The position numbers were made by a program, and so were the translations under genes. A stretch of DNA of 64,000 nucleotides from JAAOII01 sp965207705 (lineage in GTDB: Bacteria > Pseudomonadota > Gammaproteobacteria > CBDBNL01 > JAAOII01). Position 1 is the stretch's first letter, and every line of letters starts with the position of its first letter. The notes under the pieces were generated by a model that did no database searches, was not told the origin of the DNA, and worked only from the letters and a program-made list of their open reading frames with translations. The stretch spans positions 1,922,001 through 1,986,000 of the forward strand of contig OZ242292.1 of the NCBI GenBank assembly GCA_965207705.1, read 5' to 3'. Positions 43,394 to 52,418 of this stretch are shown here, piece after piece.

Positions 43394-44374
43394 TTAAATG
43401 GAACTCTTTTTCTTATTTCTTTTATTGGTTGATGTGCGTGGGACATGACCACTGGGAGTCCCATTTTTAAACGCTGATTCACAATTATCCCATTTATCAT
43501 CAAAAAATATGTCGGCATTGAATGCCTTTAAAAATTCTCCTTTATCTTGTCCTCCTAAGAAAATACATTCATCAAGATGTACTCCCCATTTTCTTAAAGT
43601 GAGTATCACTCTTTCATGCGCTGGAGCAGAGCGGGCTGTGACCAATGCGGTTCTTATTCTAAGTGATGAGTATTTTGTTTCTTTTGTACTTTTATCTTCG
43701 CTAAGATAGTTTTGCTGAATACTACTTAACGCTTCTAAAAATGGCTTAAAGGGACCTGGGTCTAGAGGGGTGTTGGCAGATTCTTTTTCGGATTCACCAA
43801 ATTTTTTAACTCCGTGTTTTTCGTTAATCTTTTCTGCTGCATCTGAGAAGAGAACCGCATCTCCATCAAAAGCTATATTGAGGTTAGGACTATCATGGGT
43901 GGTATTTTCTTCACCATATATAGTTGCGGCGCCTACTTTTTTTTCTATGAATGAATTAACATCCGCGGCATTGGCTGAAAGAAAAAGATGACAACCAAAG
44001 GGCTTGGCATAGGTAGCAGGGCTGTTACCACCACAAAAGGCAGCACGGGTTATGTTTAAACCATGCGCTTCAATTGCATTAAATACTCTGAGTCCGGTAT
44101 TGGCGCTATTACGCGATAACAGAACCACTTCTATTAGTGGTTTGAGCAGAGAGTGTTGCTTCATTATTTGCTCATTTATCACAAGAATTTTTTTAATGAG
44201 ATTAAATCCATAGCCGGGCTTTAGCGCCTTTTTTTCGTGCTTAACCTGGTGCATTTCATAAGCTTCTAATCCTTTTTTACGAAAAATCTCATCACTTTTT
44301 GCTAAATCAAAAAGTGCGCTAGATGAAGTGCCAATAATTAATGGAGGTAGAGTTTTTAAATTTGAGCTTTTCAT
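43394..44374 (-). CDS. 5'-nucleotidase, cytosolic type-1 (NT5C1) family
   Basis: 326 residues. LIIGTSSSALFDLAKSDEIF opens the family domain. EVVLLSRNSANTGLRVFNAI follows, and AFCGGNSPATYAKPFGCHLF and LNIAFDGDAVLFSD are diagnostic. RTALVTARSAPAHERVI and ECIFLGGQDKGEFL complete it. It hydrolyses nucleoside monophosphates in the cytoplasm. A charged insertion lies around residues 185-200. The C-terminal tail is Lys/Ser-rich (NKRNKKKSSI). Confidence 0.9.
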   Translation of the reverse strand: MKSSNLKTLPPLIIGTSSSALFDLAKSDEIFRKKGLEAYEMHQVKHEKKALKPGYGFNLIKKILVINEQIMKQHSLLKPLIEVVLLSRNSANTGLRVFNAIEAHGLNITRAAFCGGNSPATYAKPFGCHLFLSANAADVNSFIEKKVGAATIYGEENTTHDSPNLNIAFDGDAVLFSDAAEKINEKHGVKKFGESEKESANTPLDPGPFKPFLEALSSIQQNYLSEDKSTKETKYSSLRIRTALVTARSAPAHERVILTLRKWGVHLDECIFLGGQDKGEFLKAFNADIFFDDKWDNCESAFKNGTPSGHVPRTSTNKRNKKKSSI

Positions 44375-44397
44375 ATTAAGTACTATTTTTCAAACAA

Positions 44398-45087
44398 TTA
44401 ACGGGATTGAGCTAAATACGCTAAGCCACGCTTTTCTATTTGTTTAAATATCGCTATCAATATAAAAGTTATTGCCATGTACATTAAAGCGGCAGTTATA
44501 AATGCCTCATAAGGGGTGTAGTAACGGGAATTAATGAAGCGGGCAACTCCGGTTATATCGTAAAGAGTAACCAAACTCACTACTACTGTGCCGTGTAGCA
44601 TGAAAATGACCTCATTGCTATAAGCAGGAATACTGCGTCTAAGGGCGCTTGGCAAAATAATTTTGAAGAATGCAACAGAACGCGACATGCCAATAGCTCG
44701 CGCTGCCTCTATTTCCCCATGCGGAGTGCCTACAATAGCGCCACGTAATATTTCTGAAGTATAAGCAGCATTGTTTAAAGCTAGGGCTAAAATTGCACAG
44801 AAATAGGGCTTTTCAAAGGCAACCCATAAAAAGCTCGAACGAATAAATTCAAATTGACCGAGTCCGTAATAAATCATGAATAATTGAATTAATAGAGGTG
44901 TGCCGCGAAAGAATGTAACAAATATTTTGCTGGCAATACGAATTATTGGGTTGGCGCTTAGCATAAGAACAGATAAAACAATACCAAACAAGGTGCCTAT
45001 AGGAGTGGATATAAATAGCATTTGCAGGGTTACAGAAAGCCCTTTTAAGTATAGATGAAAATTGTCGGTTATGATAGAAAAATCCAT
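44398..45087 (-). CDS. Polar amino acid ABC transporter permease (HisM-type)
   Basis: 229 residues, five predicted membrane helices. The EAA loop reads HGEIEAARAIGMSRSVAFFKIILPSAL split over positions ~130-160, as in HisM/ArtM-type permeases. FFRGTPLLIQLFMIYYG is the conserved helix 2 region. Its ATG shares one base with the stop of the HisQ-type partner, so both are translated together and probably form a heterodimer. The specificity is for basic or other polar amino acids, judged only from family membership. Confidence 0.92.
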   Translation of the reverse strand: MDFSIITDNFHLYLKGLSVTLQMLFISTPIGTLFGIVLSVLMLSANPIIRIASKIFVTFFRGTPLLIQLFMIYYGLGQFEFIRSSFLWVAFEKPYFCAILALALNNAAYTSEILRGAIVGTPHGEIEAARAIGMSRSVAFFKIILPSALRRSIPAYSNEVIFMLHGTVVVSLVTLYDITGVARFINSRYYTPYEAFITAALMYMAITFILIAIFKQIEKRGLAYLAQSR

Positions 45088-45788
45088 TATATACTTCCTG
45101 TTTTAAAGCCGCGACTGTATCTTTTCTCTAAATAGTAAAATATTAGGGCAGAAATCACTGTAAAGGCGAGATAAAAGAGCGCAACTGTAGTGTAAAAAGC
45201 AAAAGGAAGGCGAGTGCTATTGGATGCCAAGGATGCTTTGCGCACTATATCCTCAAGCCCTATTACGGACACAAATGCGGTGGTCTTCATGAGGACTTGC
45301 CAATTATTGCTTATGCCGGGGATGGCATAGCGTATCATCTGCGGAATTAATATACGCCAAACAGTTTGCAGGTAAGTCATGCCTTGGGAGTAAGCTGCTT
45401 CTAATTGCCCTTTAGGAACACTGAGAATGGCTCCTCTGAGGGTCTCTCCCATATATGAGCCAAAAATAAAACTGAGAGTCACGACACCAGCAATAAAAGG
45501 ACTTACATTAATATATTCATCATAGCCAATCACCGCAGTTAACCAGTTTACAAAAACCTGGCCGCCAAAAAATATAAGGAGCATTAACACTAGATCGGGC
45601 ACTCCACGAATAACAGTGGTATAGCAATTGGCAGCATATACCAGGAGTGGTTTGCCTGATAATTTACCGAGAGCTGTTATTAATCCAATTATTAAAGAGA
45701 AAAGAAGTGAAATTAGCGCCAGAACTATAGTAACCTGGGCACCCAACCATAGTTGGTATCCATATCCGTGTAGTATGTTATCTAACAT
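45087..45788 (-). CDS. Polar amino acid ABC transporter permease (HisQ-type)
   Basis: 233 residues. YTTVIRGVPDLVLMLLIFFG is the typical HisQ/ArtQ segment. KGQLEAAYSQGMTYLQTVWR with ILIPQMIRYAIPGISNNW is the ATPase-contact loop. It is downstream of the periplasmic binding-protein gene, separated by a 147-base gap with a hairpin, the usual arrangement for making more binding protein than permease. Confidence 0.92.
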   Translation of the reverse strand: MLDNILHGYGYQLWLGAQVTIVLALISLLFSLIIGLITALGKLSGKPLLVYAANCYTTVIRGVPDLVLMLLIFFGGQVFVNWLTAVIGYDEYINVSPFIAGVVTLSFIFGSYMGETLRGAILSVPKGQLEAAYSQGMTYLQTVWRILIPQMIRYAIPGISNNWQVLMKTTAFVSVIGLEDIVRKASLASNSTRLPFAFYTTVALFYLAFTVISALIFYYLEKRYSRGFKTGSI

Positions 45789-45893
45789 TAGGCGTTAATT
45801 ACTTTGAGAGCTTGCTGGGGTTGGTGTTAGTAAATAAAAAGAGAATACCCCGTCAAGAGCTGCATTCCTGACAGGATATCCTCAAAAATTATT

Positions 45894-45916
45894 TATTAGT
45901 TTGTTAAAAACTAATA
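45894..45916 (-). terminator. Hairpin between binding-protein and permease genes
   Basis: Perfect 9-base inverted repeat (TATTAGTTT / AAACTAATA) with a five-base loop, embedded in A- and T-rich flanks. On the minus strand it is followed by AATAATTTTTG. It probably stabilises the binding-protein message or partly terminates transcription before the permeases. Confidence 0.5.
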
Positions 45917-45935
45917 TTTTTTATAAAAGAGGCAA

Positions 45936-46706
45936 TTAATTGCCAAATATATCATAAGCGAAGTATTTATCATTAATCCGCTTATAAGTGCCGTTGTTAC
46001 GTATTGTTGCAATTGCCTGATTAAATTCTTTCTGCAATTTCCTATCTCTTTTACGCAATGCGATGCCTATGCCATCACCAAACCATTTAATGTCGGTTAT
46101 ATCGGGACCAACCAGCTCAAATCTTTTACCAGGAGAAGTGCTTAGAAAACCCTCTTCAACTGCGGCACGTTCTGCAAGAGTCGTATCAACGCGTCTTGCT
46201 TGGAGATCTAAAAAGACCTCTTCTTGGCTTGTATAGCGGACAATCTCAGCAACATTGCCGTAATTATCAGTTGCATAGTTATCAAATGTTGTAGCACGTT
46301 GAACTCCTATTTTTTTACCTTTTAAGCCAGAATTTGATATTTTAAGTCCAGCGCCCTTGCGGGAAATGAACTTAACGGGCATTTGGTAATATTTATTAGT
46401 AAACGCCACTTTTTTCTTGCGTTCTTCGGTTATTGACATTGAAGCAATTATGGCGTCATACTTTCTTGCCAATAGCGCTGGAATCATTCCATCCCAATCT
46501 TGTTTGATAAGTTTGCATTCGTAGCCCATCTCTTCGCATAGGGCAACAGCAATATCAATATCAAAACCAGTAACAGAACCATCTGAATTGGTGGTGCTAA
46601 AAGGCGGGTAAGCCCCTTCTACGCCAATGCGTAAATCTTTTGCCATAGCAATATTTCCAATAGTGAGGAGAAGCAATGCTAAAGCGATATTAAATATCTT
46701 TTTCAT
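45936..46706 (-). CDS. Periplasmic polar amino acid-binding protein (Lys/Arg/Orn type)
   Basis: 256 residues. A signal peptide (IALALLLLTIGNIAMA, cleavage after AMA) precedes DLRIGVEGAYPPFS. GFDIDIAVALCEEMGYEC, WDGMIPALLARKYDAIIASM and TEERKKKVAFTNKYY are typical of ArtJ/HisJ/ArgT. It captures the ligand for the HisQ/HisM-type permeases encoded downstream. The ligand is probably a basic amino acid (inference). Confidence 0.92.
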   Translation of the reverse strand: MKKIFNIALALLLLTIGNIAMAKDLRIGVEGAYPPFSTTNSDGSVTGFDIDIAVALCEEMGYECKLIKQDWDGMIPALLARKYDAIIASMSITEERKKKVAFTNKYYQMPVKFISRKGAGLKISNSGLKGKKIGVQRATTFDNYATDNYGNVAEIVRYTSQEEVFLDLQARRVDTTLAERAAVEEGFLSTSPGKRFELVGPDITDIKWFGDGIGIALRKRDRKLQKEFNQAIATIRNNGTYKRINDKYFAYDIFGN

Positions 46707-46771
46707 AATAATGTTGTATATGTTAAATTAATAATTTCAATTATACACTAATATTATGTAAAAACTTTTTT
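46704..46771. repeat. Direct repeat, left copy, flanking a membrane-protein gene
   Basis: About 68 bases match 47989-48056 at an offset of exactly 1285 bases, with roughly eight differences. It covers the start codon and leader of the binding-protein gene and the last codons of the 416-residue protein. Confidence 0.75.
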
Positions 46772-47991
46772 ATTTTTATTGGGAGAGAAGTAATACTGTA
46801 GTAACTACTAATTAGTAGTAGCATAGGAAAGATGCTATAGGCAAAAGATTGTTGTATTTGTATCTGATGAATAATTGTATAAGGAAAGACAGTGCACCAC
46901 AAGATAATTCCAAACAAAGAGAAGCAAATTGATAATAGGGGTATAGTATATTGTTTGTTTTTCATTGTAAAAAACATCCATATACTAGGAATGATAAATA
47001 AAATAGTAATTGCTCCCAATAGAAAATTAATTAATTCCAGATAAGTTTGGCATTTATTATGCTGGCAATACCCTTTATATGCATCAGAGAATTGAGTGCG
47101 CTTTGTAGCATTATAGGAAAACTCTTCCAGTGAGACAATTTGTAGATGACAAATAATTGCTATCAATAAACCAGTTACAATAGCAAGTGAAATAATTGCT
47201 GCATCAGGAATCCATAATCTATAATTCATTTTCTCTCTATTAATAATATAAAAATGAAAAGCTAACACAGCCGTTGCGATAGCAGATATGTAATCATAAT
47301 TTATTAAGCTTGAAATAAAAAATAACAAAAGTATGATTGTAAACAAAATAATACCTCGCCGCCAGTAGTTATCTATAGAGTCCAGTTTTGCAAGTAGTGT
47401 TGGCATTAAAGCAACTGGCGCTAAGAATAAACCATAATTATTCCATAAACTTAAATCAATTTTTACGGATGACCACAAAGAGAGTGCAAGTAACAAGGGT
47501 ACGATACTGCCATTTATATTGAACAGATAAAGCAAGAAAAATAAAAATACACCTAAACTGATAAGAGTACCTGATATATACATGATACTGTTTATCGTTT
47601 TAATATCTTGGACACCAATTTTTTCCATGATCACCGCGCCTACATGAGCTAGTAATACATATTGGCTGTTATAATAACCATACGCCGAGTTTTCATCAGG
47701 AAGTTCATCTAAATTAAGTTCACTTCCAGAAAAAATAAAGGGTTTTATCGCTCCGTCTTCCTGAAAAACTATAACAGGTTTCTTAAATGGCTCATAATCT
47801 ATATCAAATCCATTGGCATGAGCATAAATTGATGAAATTATTTGCGTATCGCTCCAAGTGTCAAAGTATCCCTCACCTGTTGCCAAATCAGACAATGATA
47901 TACAACATATAGTCACAGAAATTATTACAAAAAATATTTTTTTACTTTGAGATAATTTATACGAGAAGAAAAAATTTACAATTTTATTCAT
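46741..47991 (-). CDS. Multispanning membrane protein, possible GT-C-type or Gtr-type glycosyltransferase
   Basis: 416 residues with about ten hydrophobic helices. The first large extracytoplasmic loop, after helix 1, has FDTWSDTQIISSIYAH, an acidic loop in a place where GT-C enzymes keep their catalytic Asp/Glu. The adjacent GtrB-like gene makes a role as a lipid-linked sugar transferase likely, as in O-antigen modification clusters. No family could be named. The coding region is flanked by 68-base direct repeats, and its last nine codons lie inside the left one. Confidence 0.6.
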   Translation of the reverse strand: MNKIVNFFFSYKLSQSKKIFFVIISVTICCISLSDLATGEGYFDTWSDTQIISSIYAHANGFDIDYEPFKKPVIVFQEDGAIKPFIFSGSELNLDELPDENSAYGYYNSQYVLLAHVGAVIMEKIGVQDIKTINSIMYISGTLISLGVFLFFLLYLFNINGSIVPLLLALSLWSSVKIDLSLWNNYGLFLAPVALMPTLLAKLDSIDNYWRRGIILFTIILLLFFISSLINYDYISAIATAVLAFHFYIINREKMNYRLWIPDAAIISLAIVTGLLIAIICHLQIVSLEEFSYNATKRTQFSDAYKGYCQHNKCQTYLELINFLLGAITILFIIPSIWMFFTMKNKQYTIPLLSICFSLFGIILWCTVFPYTIIHQIQIQQSFAYSIFPMLLLISSYYSITSLPIKIKKFLHNISV

Positions 47992-48056
47992 AATAATGTT
48001 GTATAGGTTAAATTAATAAATTTAATTATACATTAATATCACGTAAAAATTTTTTA
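47989..48056. repeat. Direct repeat, right copy
   Basis: Partner of 46704-46771. It covers the start codon of the 416-residue protein gene and the spacer to the upstream glycosyltransferase gene. Confidence 0.75.
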
Positions 48057-48063
48057 ATTCATA

Positions 48064-49005
48064 TTATTGCAATATTTTATCAACCACATAAAGAGGACGT
48101 TTTTTGACTTCGTTATAAATTCTTCCAACATACTCGCCTATAATCCCTATGGCTGTCAATTGTATTCCCCCTAAGAATAGAATAGCCACCATAGTTGATG
48201 TGTAGCCAGGAATTGCCAGATTAAGAAATAGCTTTTGGTAAATCAAATATCCGCCATAACAGAAGATGATAAAGGATAAACTAAAGCCAAATAGGGTGAT
48301 TAGGCGAATCGGAACTACAGAAAAAGAAAATATACCATCAATGGCGTATATTAGCATAGCTTTGTAATTATATTTTGTTTTCCCATGTTCTCTTGGCGGG
48401 CGGTTATATTCCATAAGTTTTTGAGAGAAGCCAGGCCAGCTTAACAACCCTTTCATAAAGCGATGATGCTCTTTTAATTCGCGTATAATATTAATAACTT
48501 TTTTATCCATTAAACGGAAATCGCCAGCATTTTTATAAATAAAGGATTGTTCAGATATTCTATTAATTAATCCATAAAAAAGATTGGCTGTTATTTTTTT
48601 TAGAAAAGGGTCTTGTCTTGTGGCGCGAATAGGAATAACCTCATCATAACCCTGTTGCCAATAGTCAATCATTTCTTTGAATAGGGCGGGAGGATCTTGT
48701 AAATCTGCATCAAGTGGAATAACTGCATCACCATTGGCCTGGTCAAGTCCTGCAGTTAATGCCACCTCTTTACCAAAATTACGCGTTAATTTGATAACCT
48801 TTATACGGTTGTCTTTGATGTGATATGATTGAAGAATGTCAAAAGTATTGTCAGTGCTACCGTCATCTATTGCAATTATTTCCCAATTAGCAGCAACTTT
48901 TTTAAGTTCAGTAATTATTTTTTGAAAATAGATATCAATCATTCCTCCTAGTTCTTCATTGTAAAAGGGCGTTACAATGCTCAATGTCCAATTTTTGTTG
49001 CGCAT
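48064..49005 (-). CDS. GtrB/DPM1-type GT2 glycosyltransferase (bactoprenol-linked sugar synthase)
   Basis: 313 residues. WTLSIVTPFYNEE and IIAIDDGSTDNTFDIL form the donor site, IPLDADLQDPP carries the DxD metal motif, and REHGKTKYNYKAM is typical of the undecaprenyl-phosphate glucosyl/arabinosyl branch. Two C-terminal membrane helices (LITLFGFSLSFIIFCYGGYL and AILFLGGIQLTAIGIIGEY) are followed by GRIYNEVKKRPLYVV. It would load a sugar onto undecaprenyl phosphate for the neighbouring membrane protein. Confidence 0.88.
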   Translation of the reverse strand: MRNKNWTLSIVTPFYNEELGGMIDIYFQKIITELKKVAANWEIIAIDDGSTDNTFDILQSYHIKDNRIKVIKLTRNFGKEVALTAGLDQANGDAVIPLDADLQDPPALFKEMIDYWQQGYDEVIPIRATRQDPFLKKITANLFYGLINRISEQSFIYKNAGDFRLMDKKVINIIRELKEHHRFMKGLLSWPGFSQKLMEYNRPPREHGKTKYNYKAMLIYAIDGIFSFSVVPIRLITLFGFSLSFIIFCYGGYLIYQKLFLNLAIPGYTSTMVAILFLGGIQLTAIGIIGEYVGRIYNEVKKRPLYVVDKILQ

Positions 49006-49132
49006 AATCTTGTATATTTTATGTAATGTGCGTCATTTTAACAAATTATTATAATAAATGTGTATCCGCCCCCCTGTAAATTAAAAAGTATTTATCATCT
49101 TTGCTTGATAAACCATGTGTTGTTATAATTAA

Positions 49133-49162
49133 TTGCATACTTAAAATATGTTGCCATATAAT
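49133..49162 (+). promoter_or_regulatory. Promoter of the amino acid ABC transporter ATPase operon
   Basis: TTGCAT at 49133-49138, 18-base spacer, TATAAT at 49157-49162, about 23 bases before the ATG at 49186. Confidence 0.5.
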
Positions 49163-49185
49163 ATGCGAGTAACGGGAAACACTAA

Positions 49186-50118
49186 ATGATGAAAGGAATA
49201 GGAAAAGGAACAGAAACACTAAAGTCAAGCGGAATATTGCAAAATAAAATGCAGGCAAAATTAAAAAGTAAATCTAAAGAAGAATCTAAAGGGAAATTAA
49301 AATCGGCTGCAGTGCGTCAGAGTAAACAAAAAAAGCCGGTTATATCAATTAAGAATGTTCATCATTCTTACGATGGAAAGAATAAAATAATTAGAGGAAT
49401 TTCTATGGATGCTTATGAAGGAGATATTATTGCAATTCTTGGCGGTAGTGGTTCAGGTAAAAGCACTTTGTTACGTTGTATGAATTTATTGGAAATACCA
49501 CAGCAGGGTGAGATATATTTCCTTGGAGAGCATCTGGAGTTTGCTGGGGGTGCTAAAGCTGGCACTAAGAGTAAAAGAAGAGTTAAGTCGCCTAAACAAC
49601 TTACACGTCTGCGTTCAAAAATTGGTATGGTTTTTCAACAATTCAATCTATGGTCGCACAAAACGGTTATGCAGAATATAATTGAGGCGCCTATATGTGT
49701 CCTTCAAGCAAAAAAAGAAGATGCAATTCTCTTGGCAAAAAAACTACTAAAGAAGGTTGGGCTTAGTCAGGATTTGCAGACATCTTATCCTTCACAACTA
49801 TCAGGGGGGCAACAGCAAAGGGTAGCAATTGCTCGCACTATGGCTATGAATCCAGCATTAATTCTTTTTGATGAACCAACATCTGCGTTAGATCCTACTT
49901 TGGTTAACGAAGTATTGCAGGTGATAACAACATTGGCTAAAGAAAAAAGGACTATGTTGGTAGTAACCCATGAAATGGAGTTTGCTCGCAAGGTAGCCAC
50001 TAGAGTCATATTTTTACACAAGGGTTTGATAGCGGCGGATGGAACTCCGGCACAGATTTTTAATAAAAACCGCAATCCAGTGCTAAGAAAGTTTTTACAG
50101 CAAGAAAAATTAGTATGA
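49186..50118 (+). CDS. Polar amino acid ABC transporter ATP-binding protein (HisP/GlnQ type)
   Basis: 310 residues, about 50 longer than HisP/ArtP. Walker A GGSGSGKST begins near residue 86. The Q-loop is MVFQQFNLW, the signature LSGGQQQRVAIAR begins near 205, Walker B is LILFDEPTSALD, and the switch histidine is in VVTHEME. It should power the HisQ/HisM-type permeases at 44398-45788, although it lies on the other strand across a GtrB pair. The N-terminal ~50 residues are Lys/Ser-rich (KLKSKSKEESKGKLKS). A second basic insertion (AGTKSKRRVKSPK) precedes the Q-loop. It overlaps lgt by four bases (ATGA). Confidence 0.9.
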   Translation: MMKGIGKGTETLKSSGILQNKMQAKLKSKSKEESKGKLKSAAVRQSKQKKPVISIKNVHHSYDGKNKIIRGISMDAYEGDIIAILGGSGSGKSTLLRCMNLLEIPQQGEIYFLGEHLEFAGGAKAGTKSKRRVKSPKQLTRLRSKIGMVFQQFNLWSHKTVMQNIIEAPICVLQAKKEDAILLAKKLLKKVGLSQDLQTSYPSQLSGGQQQRVAIARTMAMNPALILFDEPTSALDPTLVNEVLQVITTLAKEKRTMLVVTHEMEFARKVATRVIFLHKGLIAADGTPAQIFNKNRNPVLRKFLQQEKLV

Positions 50119-50912
50119 TTATCATCCATGATTTGTCACCGGCTGTGGATCTGATATTTTTCAAAATCCATTGGTATGGGATTATGTATTTGCTGGGATT
50201 TTTTGTTGCATTAGGTTTGGGCTATTATCGCCGTGACAGGTTAGGGTGGGATAATGATGATTTATCTGATTGTTTGTTTTATTGTGTCCTTGGAGTTATT
50301 ATAGGAGGGCGACTGGGCTATATGTTGTTCTATAATACTTCATCTTTGTTAGCTGCTCCTTGGAAGGTTGTTTTTATTTGGGAAGGAGGGATGTCTTTTC
50401 ATGGCGCAGTTATTGGGGTTATAGGAGCGTTTTTACTATTGGCACGTAAAAAGAAAGTCAACCCTTTTGATTTAAGTGATTTCATATTGCCATTAATTTC
50501 TATTGGTCTGGGTTTAGGTAGATTTGGAAACTATATAAATGGCGAACTTTGGGGCAAACCAACTAATTCTGATTGGGGCATTATTTTTCCTGGTGCAGGC
50601 GATTTGTTACCGCGCCATCCAAGTCAGTTATATGAAATGTTTCTTGAAGGGGTGGTGTTATTTGCTATTCTATGGATTTTTACTTTAAAGCCGCGTCCGC
50701 GTATGAGCGCCAGTGGCTTATTTTTGCTTGGTTACGGCAGTGCTAGATTTGCAGTAGAGTTTTTGCGCGTACCTGATGCGCATTTAGGTTATCTGGCTTT
50801 TGGTTGGCTAACCATGGGGCAACTGCTCACTTTGCCGATGATAATTGCTGGTATTTTTATGCTTTACTATGGTTACAGACGTAATATAATTGCTCACTAT
50901 GCATCAAATTGA
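50115..50912 (+). CDS. lgt: Prolipoprotein diacylglyceryl transferase
   Basis: 265 residues, seven membrane helices. It attaches diacylglycerol to the lipobox cysteine of prolipoproteins, which the two lipoproteins in this window need. IHWYGIMYLLGFF is the N-terminal conserved segment. GGRLGYMLFYN, FHGAVIGVIGAF and the signature GLGRFGNYINGELWG (near residue 131-145) contain the essential arginine, asparagine and glutamate. RHPSQLYEMFLEGVVLF follows. The gene overlaps the ATPase gene upstream and the DUF1622 gene downstream. Confidence 0.97.
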   Translation: MIIIHDLSPAVDLIFFKIHWYGIMYLLGFFVALGLGYYRRDRLGWDNDDLSDCLFYCVLGVIIGGRLGYMLFYNTSSLLAAPWKVVFIWEGGMSFHGAVIGVIGAFLLLARKKKVNPFDLSDFILPLISIGLGLGRFGNYINGELWGKPTNSDWGIIFPGAGDLLPRHPSQLYEMFLEGVVLFAILWIFTLKPRPRMSASGLFLLGYGSARFAVEFLRVPDAHLGYLAFGWLTMGQLLTLPMIIAGIFMLYYGYRRNIIAHYASN

Positions 50913-51306
50913 CCTTTACATAGAAACCATTGCCCGCGTCATAGATTGGATAGCAATAGCCATTTTATTTTATGGATCACTAAAAGCGGTTGCCAAGTTT
51001 ATGGCTTTGGAATTGGGAAGATTAACAAAAAGTGCGACTGGTAGCTTAGGCGGATTGGGCAAGTTGGGTGAGGATTCCCGTATAAATCTTTTAGATGTTA
51101 ATGTGCGTCGTTCTTTAGGCGGCTATCTATTGCTTGGATTAGAACTTATGATTGTGTCAGATATAATCCACACTGCAATAAGCAGAACTTTAGATGATTT
51201 AATATTTCTTGGCGGTGTAGTATTAATTAGAACTGTAGTTAGCTATTTTTTGGGCAAAGAAATTATGCATATTGAAAAGACAAAAATAACAAGTAACCAA
51301 AAATAA
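50899..51306 (+). CDS. DUF1622 membrane protein
   Basis: About 135 residues from the ATG at 50899; a TTG at 50890 would add three. Three hydrophobic segments are visible (IAIAILFYGSLKAV, LGGYLLLGLELMIVSDII, LIFLGGVVLIRTVVSYFLG). The last is followed by KEIMHIE, a common end of the family. The function is unknown. It overlaps lgt by 14 bases and rmuC by one base, so it is translated as part of the lgt-rmuC-rhomboid operon. Confidence 0.8.
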   Translation: MHQIDLYIETIARVIDWIAIAILFYGSLKAVAKFMALELGRLTKSATGSLGGLGKLGEDSRINLLDVNVRRSLGGYLLLGLELMIVSDIIHTAISRTLDDLIFLGGVVLIRTVVSYFLGKEIMHIEKTKITSNQK

Positions 51307-52418
51307 TGTTGGAGTCGTTGCTGTTTGTTAGCGGCTTATTGTTAGGGGCAGGCATAGCATATATTGTTTTAATGAGAGGTGGGAATACCACAACAAGTGA
51401 AAATATTAAGCTCAAAGCACAACTGGAAGCAGAGCAAAATAATATTGATAGATTCGAGAATTTAGCAGGCAAGGTTCTTGCCTCTCAATCGGATAAAAGC
51501 CGCGTTGAACTTGAAAAGACATTAAGCCCATTAAAACAAAACTTAGATAATTTTCGTAATCGGCTTGAAGATCTACAACGTCAAAGAAGTGAAGAAAGCT
51601 CTGCATTAACTAAGCATATAGAAATTCTTCAACAAAGCAATAGCGCACTGAGTCAGCAAGCAGAAAACCTTACTAATGCCTTACGGAGTGATAAAAAAAT
51701 GCAGGGTGATTGGGGGGAGGTTATCTTGGAAAAAATTCTACAGCAATCAGGATTGGAAGAGGGGAGAGAATATGAAACTCAATCGTCTTTTAAGGATTCT
51801 GAAGGGAAAAGATTTCAACCCGATGTGATATTAAAACTGCCAGATGATAAGAATATAATTATTGATTCTAAGGTCTCATTGAATGCCTATACGGATTACT
51901 GTAATGAGGAGGACGAGCAACAGCAACGTATCTATCTGAAGCAGCATATTCAAGCAATTGATAATCATATAGTTCAGCTGGGCAGCAAGAATTATGAAAA
52001 TCTTAAGGGGCTTCATTCGTTGGATTATATCTTGATGTTCTTTCCGCTTGAAGCAGCTTTTTTGGCGGCACAAAAAGAAGATCCGCAACTATTTGAAAGA
52101 GGAATTAGTAAACATATTATTTTAGTTACTCCCTCAACTCTATTAGCTACCTTGAAAGTAATACATAATATTTGGCGTAATGAAAAACGCGTGCTCAATG
52201 CCCAGGAAATTGCTTTAGAAGGAGGGCGGTTATATGATAAGTTTCATGGTTTTGTTGAGGATATTCAAGGTGTGGATAAATCACTTAGGCAAGCACAACA
52301 GAATCTTGATGGGGCAAAAAATAAGCTTTATGAAGGGCGAGGTAATATGATTAGCAGAGCGGAGAAGATGAAAGAATTGGGGGCAAATACAAAAAAACAA
52401 CTGCCTGAGAATTTGTGA
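51306..52418 (+). CDS. rmuC: DNA recombination protein RmuC
   Basis: 370 residues, a short form (Escherichia coli RmuC is 475). An N-terminal membrane helix (LLFVSGLLLGAGIAYIVLM) precedes a coiled-coil region rich in Lys, Glu and Gln up to about residue 130. The RmuC domain shows QGDWGEVILEKILQQSGLEEG, FQPDVILKLPDDKNIIIDSK and GLHSLDYILMFFPLEAAFLA. The protein limits inversions at short repeats and has a predicted nuclease-like core. This is of interest in a region so marked by repeats. It overlaps the rhomboid gene by four bases. Confidence 0.93.
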   Translation: MLESLLFVSGLLLGAGIAYIVLMRGGNTTTSENIKLKAQLEAEQNNIDRFENLAGKVLASQSDKSRVELEKTLSPLKQNLDNFRNRLEDLQRQRSEESSALTKHIEILQQSNSALSQQAENLTNALRSDKKMQGDWGEVILEKILQQSGLEEGREYETQSSFKDSEGKRFQPDVILKLPDDKNIIIDSKVSLNAYTDYCNEEDEQQQRIYLKQHIQAIDNHIVQLGSKNYENLKGLHSLDYILMFFPLEAAFLAAQKEDPQLFERGISKHIILVTPSTLLATLKVIHNIWRNEKRVLNAQEIALEGGRLYDKFHGFVEDIQGVDKSLRQAQQNLDGAKNKLYEGRGNMISRAEKMKELGANTKKQLPENL

